A DNA stretch of 34,922 nucleotides from an uncultured Oscillibacter sp. (GTDB lineage: Bacteria; Bacillota; Clostridia; Oscillospirales; Oscillospiraceae): NCBI GenBank assembly GCA_910583785.1, contig CAJTZK010000016.1, positions 1 to 34,922 of the forward strand, in the 5' to 3' direction. Below are positions 24,160-31,741 of the stretch, one piece after another (the stretch's first letter is position 1; each line of letters begins with the position of its first letter). Position numbers and translations under genes: made by a program. The notes under the pieces are model-generated. The model saw nothing but the letters and a program-made list of their open reading frames with translations. It did no database searches and had not been told where the DNA came from.

Positions 24160-25284
24160 TCACCCCGCCAAGCAGGCCGTCCGCAAGAGGCGCAGGAACA
24201 TCTGGCCATAGGTTACCCGGGGGACCTCCTCCCCCGCCAGCAGGGGAATCTCCGCCACGGTTTCCTCTCCCGAGATTACCGTCAGGGTCCCCAGGCGGTC
24301 CCCCAGGGCCACGGGGGCGGCCACGGACTCCTCCAGGGCCACGGACTGGGCGAGGTTCCCCGCCTTGGCTTTCTCCAGCAGCAGCGTGCCTCCCTCGCCG
24401 GGCACTGGCTGGACGGTGGCCTGGGCCCCCAGCTCCACCGGGACGGGGGGCAGGGCCTGGTCCGGAACGACCTTCCGCAGGGCATAGCCCGCGAAGCCGT
24501 GGCTCAGCAGGGTCTGTGCGTCCTCAAACCGCTGGGCAGAGGTGGCTCCCTTCATGACCACGGCAATGAGCTCCATGCCCTCCCGCTCCGCCGTGGCGGA
24601 GAGGCAGTAGAGGGCGCTGTCGGTGGACCCGGTTTTCAGGCCCGTGGCCCCCTCGTAAAAGCGCACCAGGCGGTTGGTGTTTACCAGCTGGGACTCCCCA
24701 TTCCGCAGGGTATCCATCCAGATGGTGGTGTACTGCCGGATATCCGGGTGGTTCAAGACCAGCTCCCGGCTCATCAGGGCAATGTCATAGGCGGAGGTGA
24801 CGTGCCCCGCCGCCGGGAGGCCCGTGGCATTTTTAAAGGTGGTGTCGTTCATCCCCAGTTCCGCCGCCCGCTGGTTCATCCGCTCCACGAAGGTGTCCTC
24901 GCTGCCCGCCACGGCCTCCGCCAGGGCCACGGCACAGTCGTTGGCGGAAACTACGCAGACGGCCTTCAGCATGTCGCTGACGCTGAGCTGCTCATGCTCC
25001 TTCAGCCAGATCTGGGACCCGCCCATGGAGCAGGCGTGGGCGGAGGCGGTGACCATGTCGTCGTAGCCCAGCTGCCCGCCGTCAATGGCCTCCATGGTCA
25101 GCAGCAGCGTCATCACCTTGGTGACGCTGGCGGGCTCCAGCTGCTTGTGCTCGTCCTTGGCAAAGAGGACGGTCCCCGTTTCCTTCTCCATCAAAATGGC
25201 CGACGGCGCGGAGACCTCCACCGCCCGGACGCTGGTGGACAGCAGCAGCACGGCGCACAGCAGCGCCATTCCCCCTCTTTTCAT
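24160..25284 (-). CDS. D-alanyl-D-alanine carboxypeptidase (low-molecular-weight PBP, DacF/PBP5 type)
   Basis: I start at the ATG at 25284 (374 residues), which opens a signal peptide (MKRGGMALLCAVLLL..., cleavage near 21) and has GGGGG upstream. The in-frame ATG at 25341 would bury the signal. The penicillin-binding triads are all present: S53-V-T-K56, S113-A-N115 and K217-T-G219. A beta-rich C-terminal domain (about 270-365) follows as in PBP5. No clear C-terminal amphipathic anchor is seen; the chain ends in FLRLLRTACLAG, which might be one. It trims the terminal D-Ala from peptidoglycan pentapeptides. The DacF (sporulation) versus vegetative subtype cannot be decided. Confidence 0.92.
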   Translation of the reverse strand: MKRGGMALLCAVLLLSTSVRAVEVSAPSAILMEKETGTVLFAKDEHKQLEPASVTKVMTLLLTMEAIDGGQLGYDDMVTASAHACSMGGSQIWLKEHEQLSVSDMLKAVCVVSANDCAVALAEAVAGSEDTFVERMNQRAAELGMNDTTFKNATGLPAAGHVTSAYDIALMSRELVLNHPDIRQYTTIWMDTLRNGESQLVNTNRLVRFYEGATGLKTGSTDSALYCLSATAEREGMELIAVVMKGATSAQRFEDAQTLLSHGFAGYALRKVVPDQALPPVPVELGAQATVQPVPGEGGTLLLEKAKAGNLAQSVALEESVAAPVALGDRLGTLTVISGEETVAEIPLLAGEEVPRVTYGQMFLRLLRTACLAG

Positions 25285-25418
25285 GATGATCCCCCTTCTA
25301 TTGGTCGCTTGTCGGTTAAGCCTATGTTCGAAAGGGGACATTCATGCCTCACCACCGCAAAGTGGGACCGGACCTATGGGCCCTCCTTTCTCCCAGGCCC
25401 CGGCGCTTCCGAATAAGC

Positions 25419-25440
25419 GGGCGGACACGCAGGTCCGCCC
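25419..25440. repeat. Palindromic intergenic repeat, fourth copy
   Basis: Perfect arms GGGCGGAC (25419-25426) and GTCCGCCC (25433-25440) around a six-base loop, followed by CTGCG. It shares its layout with the copies near 5121-5292. It lies between divergent carboxypeptidase and galM genes, outside the galM promoter. Confidence 0.55.
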
Positions 25441-25499
25441 CTGCGCCGCGTCCCGCCTATCAAATGCGCGTCCGGGCACTCCCCACAGGGCCCCCAGGA

Positions 25500-25528
25500 T
25501 TGACCGGGCGGGGAAAATGTGCTATGCT
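25500..25528 (+). promoter_or_regulatory. Promoter of galM
   Basis: TTGACC (25500-25505) and TATGCT (25523-25528), 17-base spacer, with an extended TGC directly before the -10. It lies 36 bases before the galM ATG. Confidence 0.78.
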
Positions 25529-25563
25529 GGTTCCATCTTGCAAACGAGAAAGAAGGTATTTTC

Positions 25564-26607
25564 ATGCCGTCTCCCATCCCCTTCGGCCTTATGCCGGACG
25601 GTACTCCCGTAGAGCTCTACACCCTGTCCGCCGGGGCCCTGTCCTGCGGCGTCATCACCTTCGGCGGCTCCCTCCAGTCCCTCCGGGTCCCAGACCGGGC
25701 GGGGAAGCCCGTGGACGTGCTCCTGGGCTTTGACAGCCTGGAGCCCTACCGGACCCACGGCAAATCCCTGGGGGCCCTGGTGGGCCGCTACGCCAACCGC
25801 ATCGGCGGGGCGGAATTCACCCTGAACGGAACCACCTATCCGCTGGCCGCCAACGACAACGGGGTCAACCACCTCCACGGCGGCCGGGTGGGCTTCAACC
25901 AGCGGGTCTGGACCGTGGAGGACGCCGGGGCGGACCGCCTGGCCCTCTCCCTCTTCAGCCCCGACGGGGAAGAGGGCTACCCGGGAAACCTGACGGTCCG
26001 GGTTACCTATGTTCTGACGGAGGAGGGCCTGGCCATCGAGTACCGGGCGGAATGCGACCGGGACACCGTGTGCAGCCTGACAAACCACGCTTACTTCAAC
26101 CTCTCCGGCCACGGCAGCGGCCCGGTCCTGGACCAGACCATCCAGCTCCTGGCGGACCGCTACACCCCCACGGATCCCCTGTCCATTCCCACCGGGGAGA
26201 TCGCCCCGGTGGAGGGTACCCCTATGGACCTCCGCCAGCCCATTCCCATCGGGGCCCGCATCGGGGAGGACTTCCCCCAGCTCCGCCAGGCGGGGGGGTA
26301 TGACCACAACTGGATTCCCCATGGGGACCCGGGGACGCTCCGGCCCATCGCCCGGGCCGCCTCCGCCGCCACGGGCATCTCCATGGAGGTCCTCTCCACT
26401 CTCCCCGGCGTCCAGTTTTACACCGGGAACTACCTGGACGGCTGCCCCGCCGGGAAGGGCGGCGCACCTTACGCCAACCGCTGGGGCTTCTGCCTGGAGA
26501 CCCAGTTCTACCCGGATACTCCCAACCACCCGGACTTCCCCTCCTGCGTCCTTCATGCGGGAGATACGTTTGCGCATAGGGCGGTGTTCCGCTTCTCCGC
26601 AGGGTAA
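25564..26607 (+). CDS. galM: Galactose mutarotase (aldose 1-epimerase)
   Basis: The 347-residue cytoplasmic enzyme interconverts the alpha and beta anomers of galactose (and glucose), feeding galactokinase in the Leloir pathway. The start at 25564 follows AGAAGG. Longer frames would overlap the promoter. Family motifs are ALVGRYANRIGGAEF, NHLHGG with catalytic H105, the second catalytic His in LTNHAYFNLSG, and the catalytic Glu in GFCLETQFYPD. Its placement opposite an MglB-like/YesMN locus supports a role in galactose use. No galK, galT or galE lies in the window. Confidence 0.95.
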   Translation: MPSPIPFGLMPDGTPVELYTLSAGALSCGVITFGGSLQSLRVPDRAGKPVDVLLGFDSLEPYRTHGKSLGALVGRYANRIGGAEFTLNGTTYPLAANDNGVNHLHGGRVGFNQRVWTVEDAGADRLALSLFSPDGEEGYPGNLTVRVTYVLTEEGLAIEYRAECDRDTVCSLTNHAYFNLSGHGSGPVLDQTIQLLADRYTPTDPLSIPTGEIAPVEGTPMDLRQPIPIGARIGEDFPQLRQAGGYDHNWIPHGDPGTLRPIARAASAATGISMEVLSTLPGVQFYTGNYLDGCPAGKGGAPYANRWGFCLETQFYPDTPNHPDFPSCVLHAGDTFAHRAVFRFSAG

Positions 26608-26612
26608 GCAAG

Positions 26613-26640
26613 CAGGCCCGGCCTCATCAGGCCGGGCCTG
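26613..26640 (+). terminator. Hairpin after galM
   Basis: Perfect 11-base arms (26613-26623 and 26630-26640) with a six-base loop directly after the stop, but no T-tract, so it may act as a 3' stabiliser or weak terminator. The rest of the gap to 26785 shows nothing I can name. Confidence 0.5.
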
Positions 26641-26785
26641 TCCGTCTGCCGCAAGCGCACGGCTGGCAGGCTGCGCACGCTTTCCGCGCTCCGCAGGGAA
26701 GCCCTGAACGCCTCTGATTGGAAGGGCGCGGGAAAGAGCCCCTTCCCGGCGGAGCGGTTTTCCCCGCCGTTCCCCAGGCTGGCCC

Positions 26786-27850
26786 TCAGTCCTCCCAAAA
26801 GCCATCCAGGTTCTCCAGGGTTACCTGCCGGTAGGGGAGCCACACATAGTTCCCCTCCGCCAGCTCCACCGCCTGGGCGGGGTCCTCCCCGTTCCAGAGG
26901 GCCAGGGCCAGGTCGATCATAGCCTGGGCCTGGCCCTGGCCATCGTTGTGGACGGTGCCGTAGAGCTGCCCCGCCGCCACCGCCTCCAGGGCCGGGGCCG
27001 TGGCATCCACCCCTACGATGAGGGGCCAGCGGTCCCGGGGGGTGTCCCCCAGGGCGTCGATGGCCCCCAGGGCCATGTCGTCGTTGTTGGAGAAGACCAC
27101 CTCGATTCCGTCCCCGAACTCCTCCAGCCACTGGGCCATCCGGGCGGCGGCCTGGGCCCGGTTCCAGTTGGCGGTCTCGTTGGCCAGTTTCTCCACCTCC
27201 ACGCCCCCGTCGGTAACGGCCTTGATGGAGTACTCCGTCCGGAGGAGGGAGTCCTGGTGCCCCGGTTCCCCCTCCAGCATCACATACTGAAGGATACCGT
27301 CCCCGTTGCGGTCCAAGGCCTCCCGGCCCGCCCGCCAGGCGTCCAGCACCAGCCGTCCTTGGAGCTCGCCGCTCTCCCGGGCGTCGGCGCCCACGTAGTA
27401 GATTCCGTCCCACCGCTGGATGTCCTCCGCCACTGGCTGGCGGTTGAAGAACACCAGGGGGACTCCCTCCGCCTCTGCCTTGTCGGCGATGACCGCCGCC
27501 GCCGTCCGGTCCACCAGGTTTACGCACAGCACGTCGCACCCCCGGGCCAGGAAGCGGTCCACCTGGTTCATCTGGGTGCTCTGGCTGCTCTTACCGTCGG
27601 CGATAAAGAGGGTAATTTTCTTCCCGGTTTCACGCTCCGCCTCCCGGACCAGGCCCTCTAAGTCCTGGGCCATGGCGGAGATGAAGGTGTCGTCCTGGGT
27701 ATAGAGGGCCGCGCCGATGCGGAGGCTGTCCTCCTTTCCCCCGCCGCAGCCGGAGAGGGCCAGCAGCGCCGCCAGCAGGGCGGGGAGGGCCCGCCTAGCG
27801 GCTGGAGGACGACATGATGGGGAACAGCAGCTTTTGGTTTTCCGGCGCAT
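26786..27850 (-). CDS. mglB: MglB-like galactose/glucose-binding lipoprotein
   Basis: The 354-residue protein has a lipobox (ALSGC, C35) and follows E. coli MglB closely. Equivalents of the sugar contacts are all present: the Asp and Phe of QDDTF, Asn in VFFNRQP, His, Asp and Arg of GEPGHQD..LRT, Trp in TANWN, Asn in SNNDDMA, Asp in GVDAT, Asn in TVHND. The calcium loop D-R-N-G-D-G-I-L-Q and its Glu (GIEVV) are also kept. The start at 27850 has AGAGGAGG six bases upstream but lies inside the preceding gene, a 56-base overlap. It is last in the sensor operon rather than beside mglA, so it may serve sensing, transport or both. Confidence 0.9.
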   Translation of the reverse strand: MRRKTKSCCSPSCRPPAARRALPALLAALLALSGCGGGKEDSLRIGAALYTQDDTFISAMAQDLEGLVREAERETGKKITLFIADGKSSQSTQMNQVDRFLARGCDVLCVNLVDRTAAAVIADKAEAEGVPLVFFNRQPVAEDIQRWDGIYYVGADARESGELQGRLVLDAWRAGREALDRNGDGILQYVMLEGEPGHQDSLLRTEYSIKAVTDGGVEVEKLANETANWNRAQAAARMAQWLEEFGDGIEVVFSNNDDMALGAIDALGDTPRDRWPLIVGVDATAPALEAVAAGQLYGTVHNDGQGQAQAMIDLALALWNGEDPAQAVELAEGNYVWLPYRQVTLENLDGFWED

Positions 27851-28724
27851 AGATATCCTCCTCTCGCAAAATGAAGAAGGGCAGGGGGGCCAGGGTTCCC
27901 CCCGTCCCCCGGACGGCGTTCACCGCGCGGCGCACGGCGAGATACCCGGCGGCATAGTCGCTCCAGGCGGCGGTGGCGGCGAGGTTCCCCCGCTCCAGCT
28001 GGGCGGTGACGGCGGCGGCGCTGCCCACGCCGTAGAGGGCGAAGTCCCGTCCCTCCGCCTCCCGCCGCTCGGCGGCCCGCTGGGTCACCGGGGGCTCAAA
28101 GGCCATGACCCACCGGGGGGGCTCCTCCGGCAGCTTCGGCTCCCGGCGGACGGGCGCCCCCGCCGCCGCCAGGGCCGCCTCCGCCGCCGCCAGCCGGGCT
28201 GCCACCCCGGCGCAGCTCCCGGCGGTGTCCAGCAGCAAAACCTCCCCGCCGTCCCAATCCTCCAGCAGGGCCCCCGCCAGCTCCTGGCCCAGCCGGGCGT
28301 TGTCTGGGGACACCACTCCCGCCGCCCCCTCCATGGGGGACTCCAGGGTCACCGTGGGGCAGACCACCAGCCAGGGGTCCAGGGCGGCGGACAGGGCCCC
28401 CGGGTCCGCCGGGACCACCACCAGGGCCGCCGCCCCGTCCTCAATCTCCCGGAGGAGCAGGGCCTCCTGCTCGCCGCTGTCATTGGCGGCGGTGAGGGTG
28501 AGGAAGCGGAGCTCCGCCCCCAGCTCGTCCGCCGCCTGCTCCATGCCCTGGCGGGCCACGGTCCAGCTGGAGCTGTCCGTGTCCCGGAGCATGACGGAGA
28601 GGGACAGCAGCTGTTCCTCCCGCTCCCCCCGGAGAATCTGGGGCAGGACCAGGGACAGCACTGCCGCCAGCCCCAGGGCCGCCAGGATGGCAATTTGTAT
28701 GAGCCTGCTCTTTTCCGTCTTCAT
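27795..28724 (-). CDS. Membrane-anchored periplasmic-binding-protein-like sensor component
   Basis: The 309-residue protein has an N-terminal membrane helix (about 8-30) with no lipobox and no clear cleavage site, so it is probably a membrane-tethered binding domain. The rest follows the LacI/ribose-type periplasmic fold (Peripla_BP_4): ARQGMEQAADELGAEL, then AALVVVPADPGALSAAL, then GVVSPDNARLGQELAG. It is diverged from MglB and lacks the MglB calcium loop. It overlaps the kinase gene by ATGA and has GGAGGAGGAG before its start. By analogy with XylFII, which pairs with a LytS/YesM-type kinase, it may present the sugar signal to that kinase. The ligand is unknown. Confidence 0.78.
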   Translation of the reverse strand: MKTEKSRLIQIAILAALGLAAVLSLVLPQILRGEREEQLLSLSVMLRDTDSSSWTVARQGMEQAADELGAELRFLTLTAANDSGEQEALLLREIEDGAAALVVVPADPGALSAALDPWLVVCPTVTLESPMEGAAGVVSPDNARLGQELAGALLEDWDGGEVLLLDTAGSCAGVAARLAAAEAALAAAGAPVRREPKLPEEPPRWVMAFEPPVTQRAAERREAEGRDFALYGVGSAAAVTAQLERGNLAATAAWSDYAAGYLAVRRAVNAVRGTGGTLAPLPFFILREEDIYAPENQKLLFPIMSSSSR

Positions 28725-30532
28725 AGCTCCTCCTCCCGGCGGCGCTCCGCCTCCTCCCGGTCCAGGGCCGGAAGGCGGATGCGGACCAGCGTGCCCTCGT
28801 CCGGCTCGCTGAAAATGGCCAGGCCGTAGCCCTCCCCAAAGGTGAGGCCCACCCTCTGGTGGACGTTCCGCACGCCAATGCCGGACCCCTTGGTCCGGAC
28901 CTCGGGCCGCTCCCCGTCCAGAAGGGAGGACGCCACCTCCGGGCGCATCCCCAGGCCGTTGTCCTCCACGTCGATGAGCAGATCCTCCCCCTCCCGGTAG
29001 GCCGTGACCCGGATGACCCCGTCGTCCTCCGCGCTGGCCATGCCGTGGTAGATGGCGTTTTCCAGCAGGGGCTGGATGATGAGCTTCAGGGTGTACAGCC
29101 CCTCGGTCCCGGGCCGGGCCTCGATCTCCGTGGTAAATTTGTTCTTGAAGCGGATCTGCTGGATGTTCATGTAATGCCGGGCGTGCTCCAGCTCGTCCGC
29201 CAGGGGAATGATGCTCTTCCCCCGGCTCAGGGAGATGCGGAACAGCCTCGCCAGGGAGGTCACCATCTGAATGGCCTCCTGCCGCTGGCCGGACTCCGTC
29301 ATCCAGATGACGGAATCCAGGGTGTTGTAGAGGAAGTGGGGATTGATCTGGGACTGGAGGACCTCCAGCTCGCTGCGGCGCTTCTCCCCCTCCTGGCGGA
29401 TGATGTCGTCCATCAGGTGGCGCATGGTGGAAACCATGGAGGCCACGGCGTGGCTCAGCCTCTGGACCTCATAACAGCCCCCCTCCTCGATCTTCACATT
29501 GGCCAGGCCCTTGTCCAGTTCCCGGATGGAGCGTTCCAGCCGGAGGATGGGGTCCGAAATCCGGGCGGAGATCAGGAAGTTCAGAAAGGCCATGAGGAAG
29601 ATGGAAAACAGCAGCAGGGTCAGGCCGAACAGGGGCAGCTGGGGCGAGGCGGCAAACCAGCTCACTCCCGGGGCCACGCCCACCAGCTTCCAGCCCGTGT
29701 ACCCCATGGTTTTGACGGTGACCTGCCGGGTCTGGCCCTGGAATTTCTCCTGGTGGCTGCCGTCCCGGTACTCCGCCGCCGCCCGGTTGTTCTCCGCCAG
29801 CAGCCCGGTGTAGATCAGCTGCTGCCGGGGGTGGTAAATCAGCTCCCCGTCGCCGTCGATGAGGTAGAGGTAGCCTCCGCTGCCCAGGGTCACGTCCCGG
29901 CAGACCTGCTCGATGCCGCTGAAGCTCATATCCACCAGCAGCACGCCCCCCTCCGTGGCCCCGTCCCGGGTCAGCTGGACGTGGCGGCTCAGGGAGACCA
30001 CCCAGCGGTAGGGGTAGTCCGGGTCGTCGAAGATATTCTGGACGTGAGGCGTGGAGAAGTGGAGGTTCTCCATGCTCTGGGCGGCCGCCTGGAACCAGTC
30101 GCTTTCCTCCGGGGCCGCGTCCCGCTTCAGGGATGTCAGGGGCACGGCGGATACCAGGCTCCCCTCCCCGTCGAAGACCGCCAGGGACACCAAATCGTCC
30201 CGGTTCTCCTCATAGAGCAGGCTCAAATCCCCGGTGAGGTCGTCCTCCGCCAGGTCCATGTTTTTAATGCTCCGGTAGTACACCGTGTCAGAGATGCGCA
30301 TCATCCGCCGGAGGTAGCTGTCCAGGTTCAGGTTCGCCTGGGCCAGCACCCGGCGGCTGTTCTCCGCCACCAATTGCTCGTTGGCAGAGGAGAAGCGCCA
30401 GATCATGCTGACGCTCATCAGCAGCATCCCCGCCGCAGCCACGGCGGTGAAGGACAGGGAGAGGACCATCTGGATGCTCATCCTGCGGTATCGCTCCCCC
30501 CATTGGGCGGCCAGGCGGCGGAAAAAGTTCAT
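28721..30532 (-). CDS. YesM-type sensor histidine kinase with Cache domain
   Basis: The 603-residue kinase has membrane helices at about 19-45 and 291-315 flanking an extracytoplasmic double-Cache sensor domain. A HAMP linker (about 315-370), the His_kinase domain (PF06580 type) with H399 in QINPHFLYNTLDS, and an ATPase domain (QPLLENAIYHG, GSGIGVRNVHQR) follow. This class pairs with AraC-type regulators such as the one encoded two genes upstream, and commonly controls sugar uptake. The start has a GGGAGGGG site. The 107-base gap to the upstream lipoprotein gene holds two nested palindromes. It overlaps the next gene by four bases. Confidence 0.92.
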   Translation of the reverse strand: MNFFRRLAAQWGERYRRMSIQMVLSLSFTAVAAAGMLLMSVSMIWRFSSANEQLVAENSRRVLAQANLNLDSYLRRMMRISDTVYYRSIKNMDLAEDDLTGDLSLLYEENRDDLVSLAVFDGEGSLVSAVPLTSLKRDAAPEESDWFQAAAQSMENLHFSTPHVQNIFDDPDYPYRWVVSLSRHVQLTRDGATEGGVLLVDMSFSGIEQVCRDVTLGSGGYLYLIDGDGELIYHPRQQLIYTGLLAENNRAAAEYRDGSHQEKFQGQTRQVTVKTMGYTGWKLVGVAPGVSWFAASPQLPLFGLTLLLFSIFLMAFLNFLISARISDPILRLERSIRELDKGLANVKIEEGGCYEVQRLSHAVASMVSTMRHLMDDIIRQEGEKRRSELEVLQSQINPHFLYNTLDSVIWMTESGQRQEAIQMVTSLARLFRISLSRGKSIIPLADELEHARHYMNIQQIRFKNKFTTEIEARPGTEGLYTLKLIIQPLLENAIYHGMASAEDDGVIRVTAYREGEDLLIDVEDNGLGMRPEVASSLLDGERPEVRTKGSGIGVRNVHQRVGLTFGEGYGLAIFSEPDEGTLVRIRLPALDREEAERRREEEL

Positions 30533-30558
30533 GGGGTCCCCTCCCTTCTCTCAAGGTA

Positions 30559-30606
30559 CATTGCTTTTCCCTGGGAAAAGCAATGCCGGGCCATGGCCCG
30601 GCATTG
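30559..30606 (-). other. Two palindromes sharing five bases, inside the sensor operon
   Basis: Arms 30559-30571 and 30573-30585 (13 bases, one central base) form one palindrome. Bases 30581-30606 form a second, perfect 26-base palindrome. CAATG at 30581-30585 belongs to both, so the full stems are mutually exclusive. On the transcribed minus strand the 26-base hairpin is met first and followed by CTTTTCCC, a weak terminator-like tail. The element could attenuate or process the mRNA between the lipoprotein and kinase genes. Confidence 0.65.
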
Positions 30607-30639
30607 AAAACGCCTGGGCTCCGGCTCTTTGGTTTTCGG

Positions 30640-31731
30640 TTATTCGCTCCGGCCGTCCGGGACCGCCCAGGGCTGGAAGAAGCCCTCCGGGGCGTTTTTG
30701 TAGTCCAGGCTGATGATATAGCCGTTTCCCTCTCCCGGCAGACTTCCCGGCGGGAAGTCCACGGACACATGCTCCGGGAAAAAGACGAACCGCTCCGGAT
30801 CCAGGGCCCCGCCCATGGCCTGTCTAAGCTCCGGCTCGTCCACCCAGCCGCACAGCTCCGGGAAGCGGCGGCGGACCTCCTCCGGGGAAACGGCGAAGAG
30901 TTCCCAGTTGTCGATCTTCTCCCCGGTCTCCCGGTCGAAGGCCGCGCCGGACTGCCGCTCATAGGAAATCCGTCCGCCATACTCCTGGGGCAGGGTCAGG
31001 CTGGACACAAAGTACATAATTTTATCGTTGGAGGCGGTGGGAACCGCGTCCTGCTGGATCCAGTCGCACGAAAACGCTTCCCCCAACTGGAGATAGGCGG
31101 CATAGGACTTCTCCAGTTCCTCCAGCTCGTCATACAGGGGGCCCTGGGCCTCGTAGTAATCCCGGACTCGTTCCTTTGCCGCTTCGCTCAGGTCGTCGAA
31201 GCTCTCCAGGTTCATAACGTAGTGGTTTTCCGGCCCGCCGTTGTCCCTTACCCGCAGCAGCTCCGTCCCGTCGGAAAGCCGGTAGGTACGGTCATCGCCA
31301 TGGTAATCCTCTTCCATAACGTCCACAGAGGTCCCATCCCGGAGGGTCAGGGCGTTCCGCTTCAGAATGCCGGAGATGGAAATACTCTGCCCCCAGTAGG
31401 CGGGGATGCTTTCCCCCTCCGCCGTCTCCAGCTTCTCTTTTCGGGAATAGCACCAGGCGCTGAGCTCGTTGCCCGGCTGGAGGTCCCTTCGGAACGCCTC
31501 CATCACCTCCTGGCTGGACCAGCTTCCGCTGCCCCTGGGCCAGACCTGGGTCTTCTCCGCCAGCAGCACGCCGGTACGTTTCCCGTCCGACTCCAGCACC
31601 AGGGCGGTGAGGGCCCCGTTTTCGTCCGTCTGGACCTCCGCCAGGGAGCCCGTGACGCTTTTCTCATCCTGGCAGGCCGTCAGGCCCAGGGCCAGCAGGA
31701 CCGCCAGCGCCAGCGCAAACATCCGCTTCAT
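30640..31731 (-). CDS. Lipoprotein of unknown function inside the sensor operon
   Basis: The 363-residue protein has a signal peptide and lipobox (LGLTAC, C20). Residues about 25-120 form a small beta-rich domain. The C-terminal third (about 230-350: FAVSPEEVRRRFPEL, FFPEHVSVDFPPGSL) resembles the DUF3298 domain found in secreted proteins such as RsiV; this is tentative. It is encoded ten bases after the response-regulator stop with a TTAGGAGG site, so it belongs to the same transcript. It may be an extracellular accessory to the sensor or an unrelated passenger. I cannot decide from sequence. Confidence 0.75.
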   Translation of the reverse strand: MKRMFALALAVLLALGLTACQDEKSVTGSLAEVQTDENGALTALVLESDGKRTGVLLAEKTQVWPRGSGSWSSQEVMEAFRRDLQPGNELSAWCYSRKEKLETAEGESIPAYWGQSISISGILKRNALTLRDGTSVDVMEEDYHGDDRTYRLSDGTELLRVRDNGGPENHYVMNLESFDDLSEAAKERVRDYYEAQGPLYDELEELEKSYAAYLQLGEAFSCDWIQQDAVPTASNDKIMYFVSSLTLPQEYGGRISYERQSGAAFDRETGEKIDNWELFAVSPEEVRRRFPELCGWVDEPELRQAMGGALDPERFVFFPEHVSVDFPPGSLPGEGNGYIISLDYKNAPEGFFQPWAVPDGRSE

Positions 31732-31741
31732 AGGAAACCTC

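Noticed and set aside
23957..24163. A 68-residue minus-strand frame after the carboxypeptidase gene, with a CPFC motif
   Set aside because: No ribosome site; its translation derives partly from the long palindrome and the promoter of the P-loop gene.
26641..26785. Possible terminator for the MglB-like gene
   Set aside because: Only weak, long-loop pairings (GGAAGGG/CCCTTCC) without a T-tract are visible.
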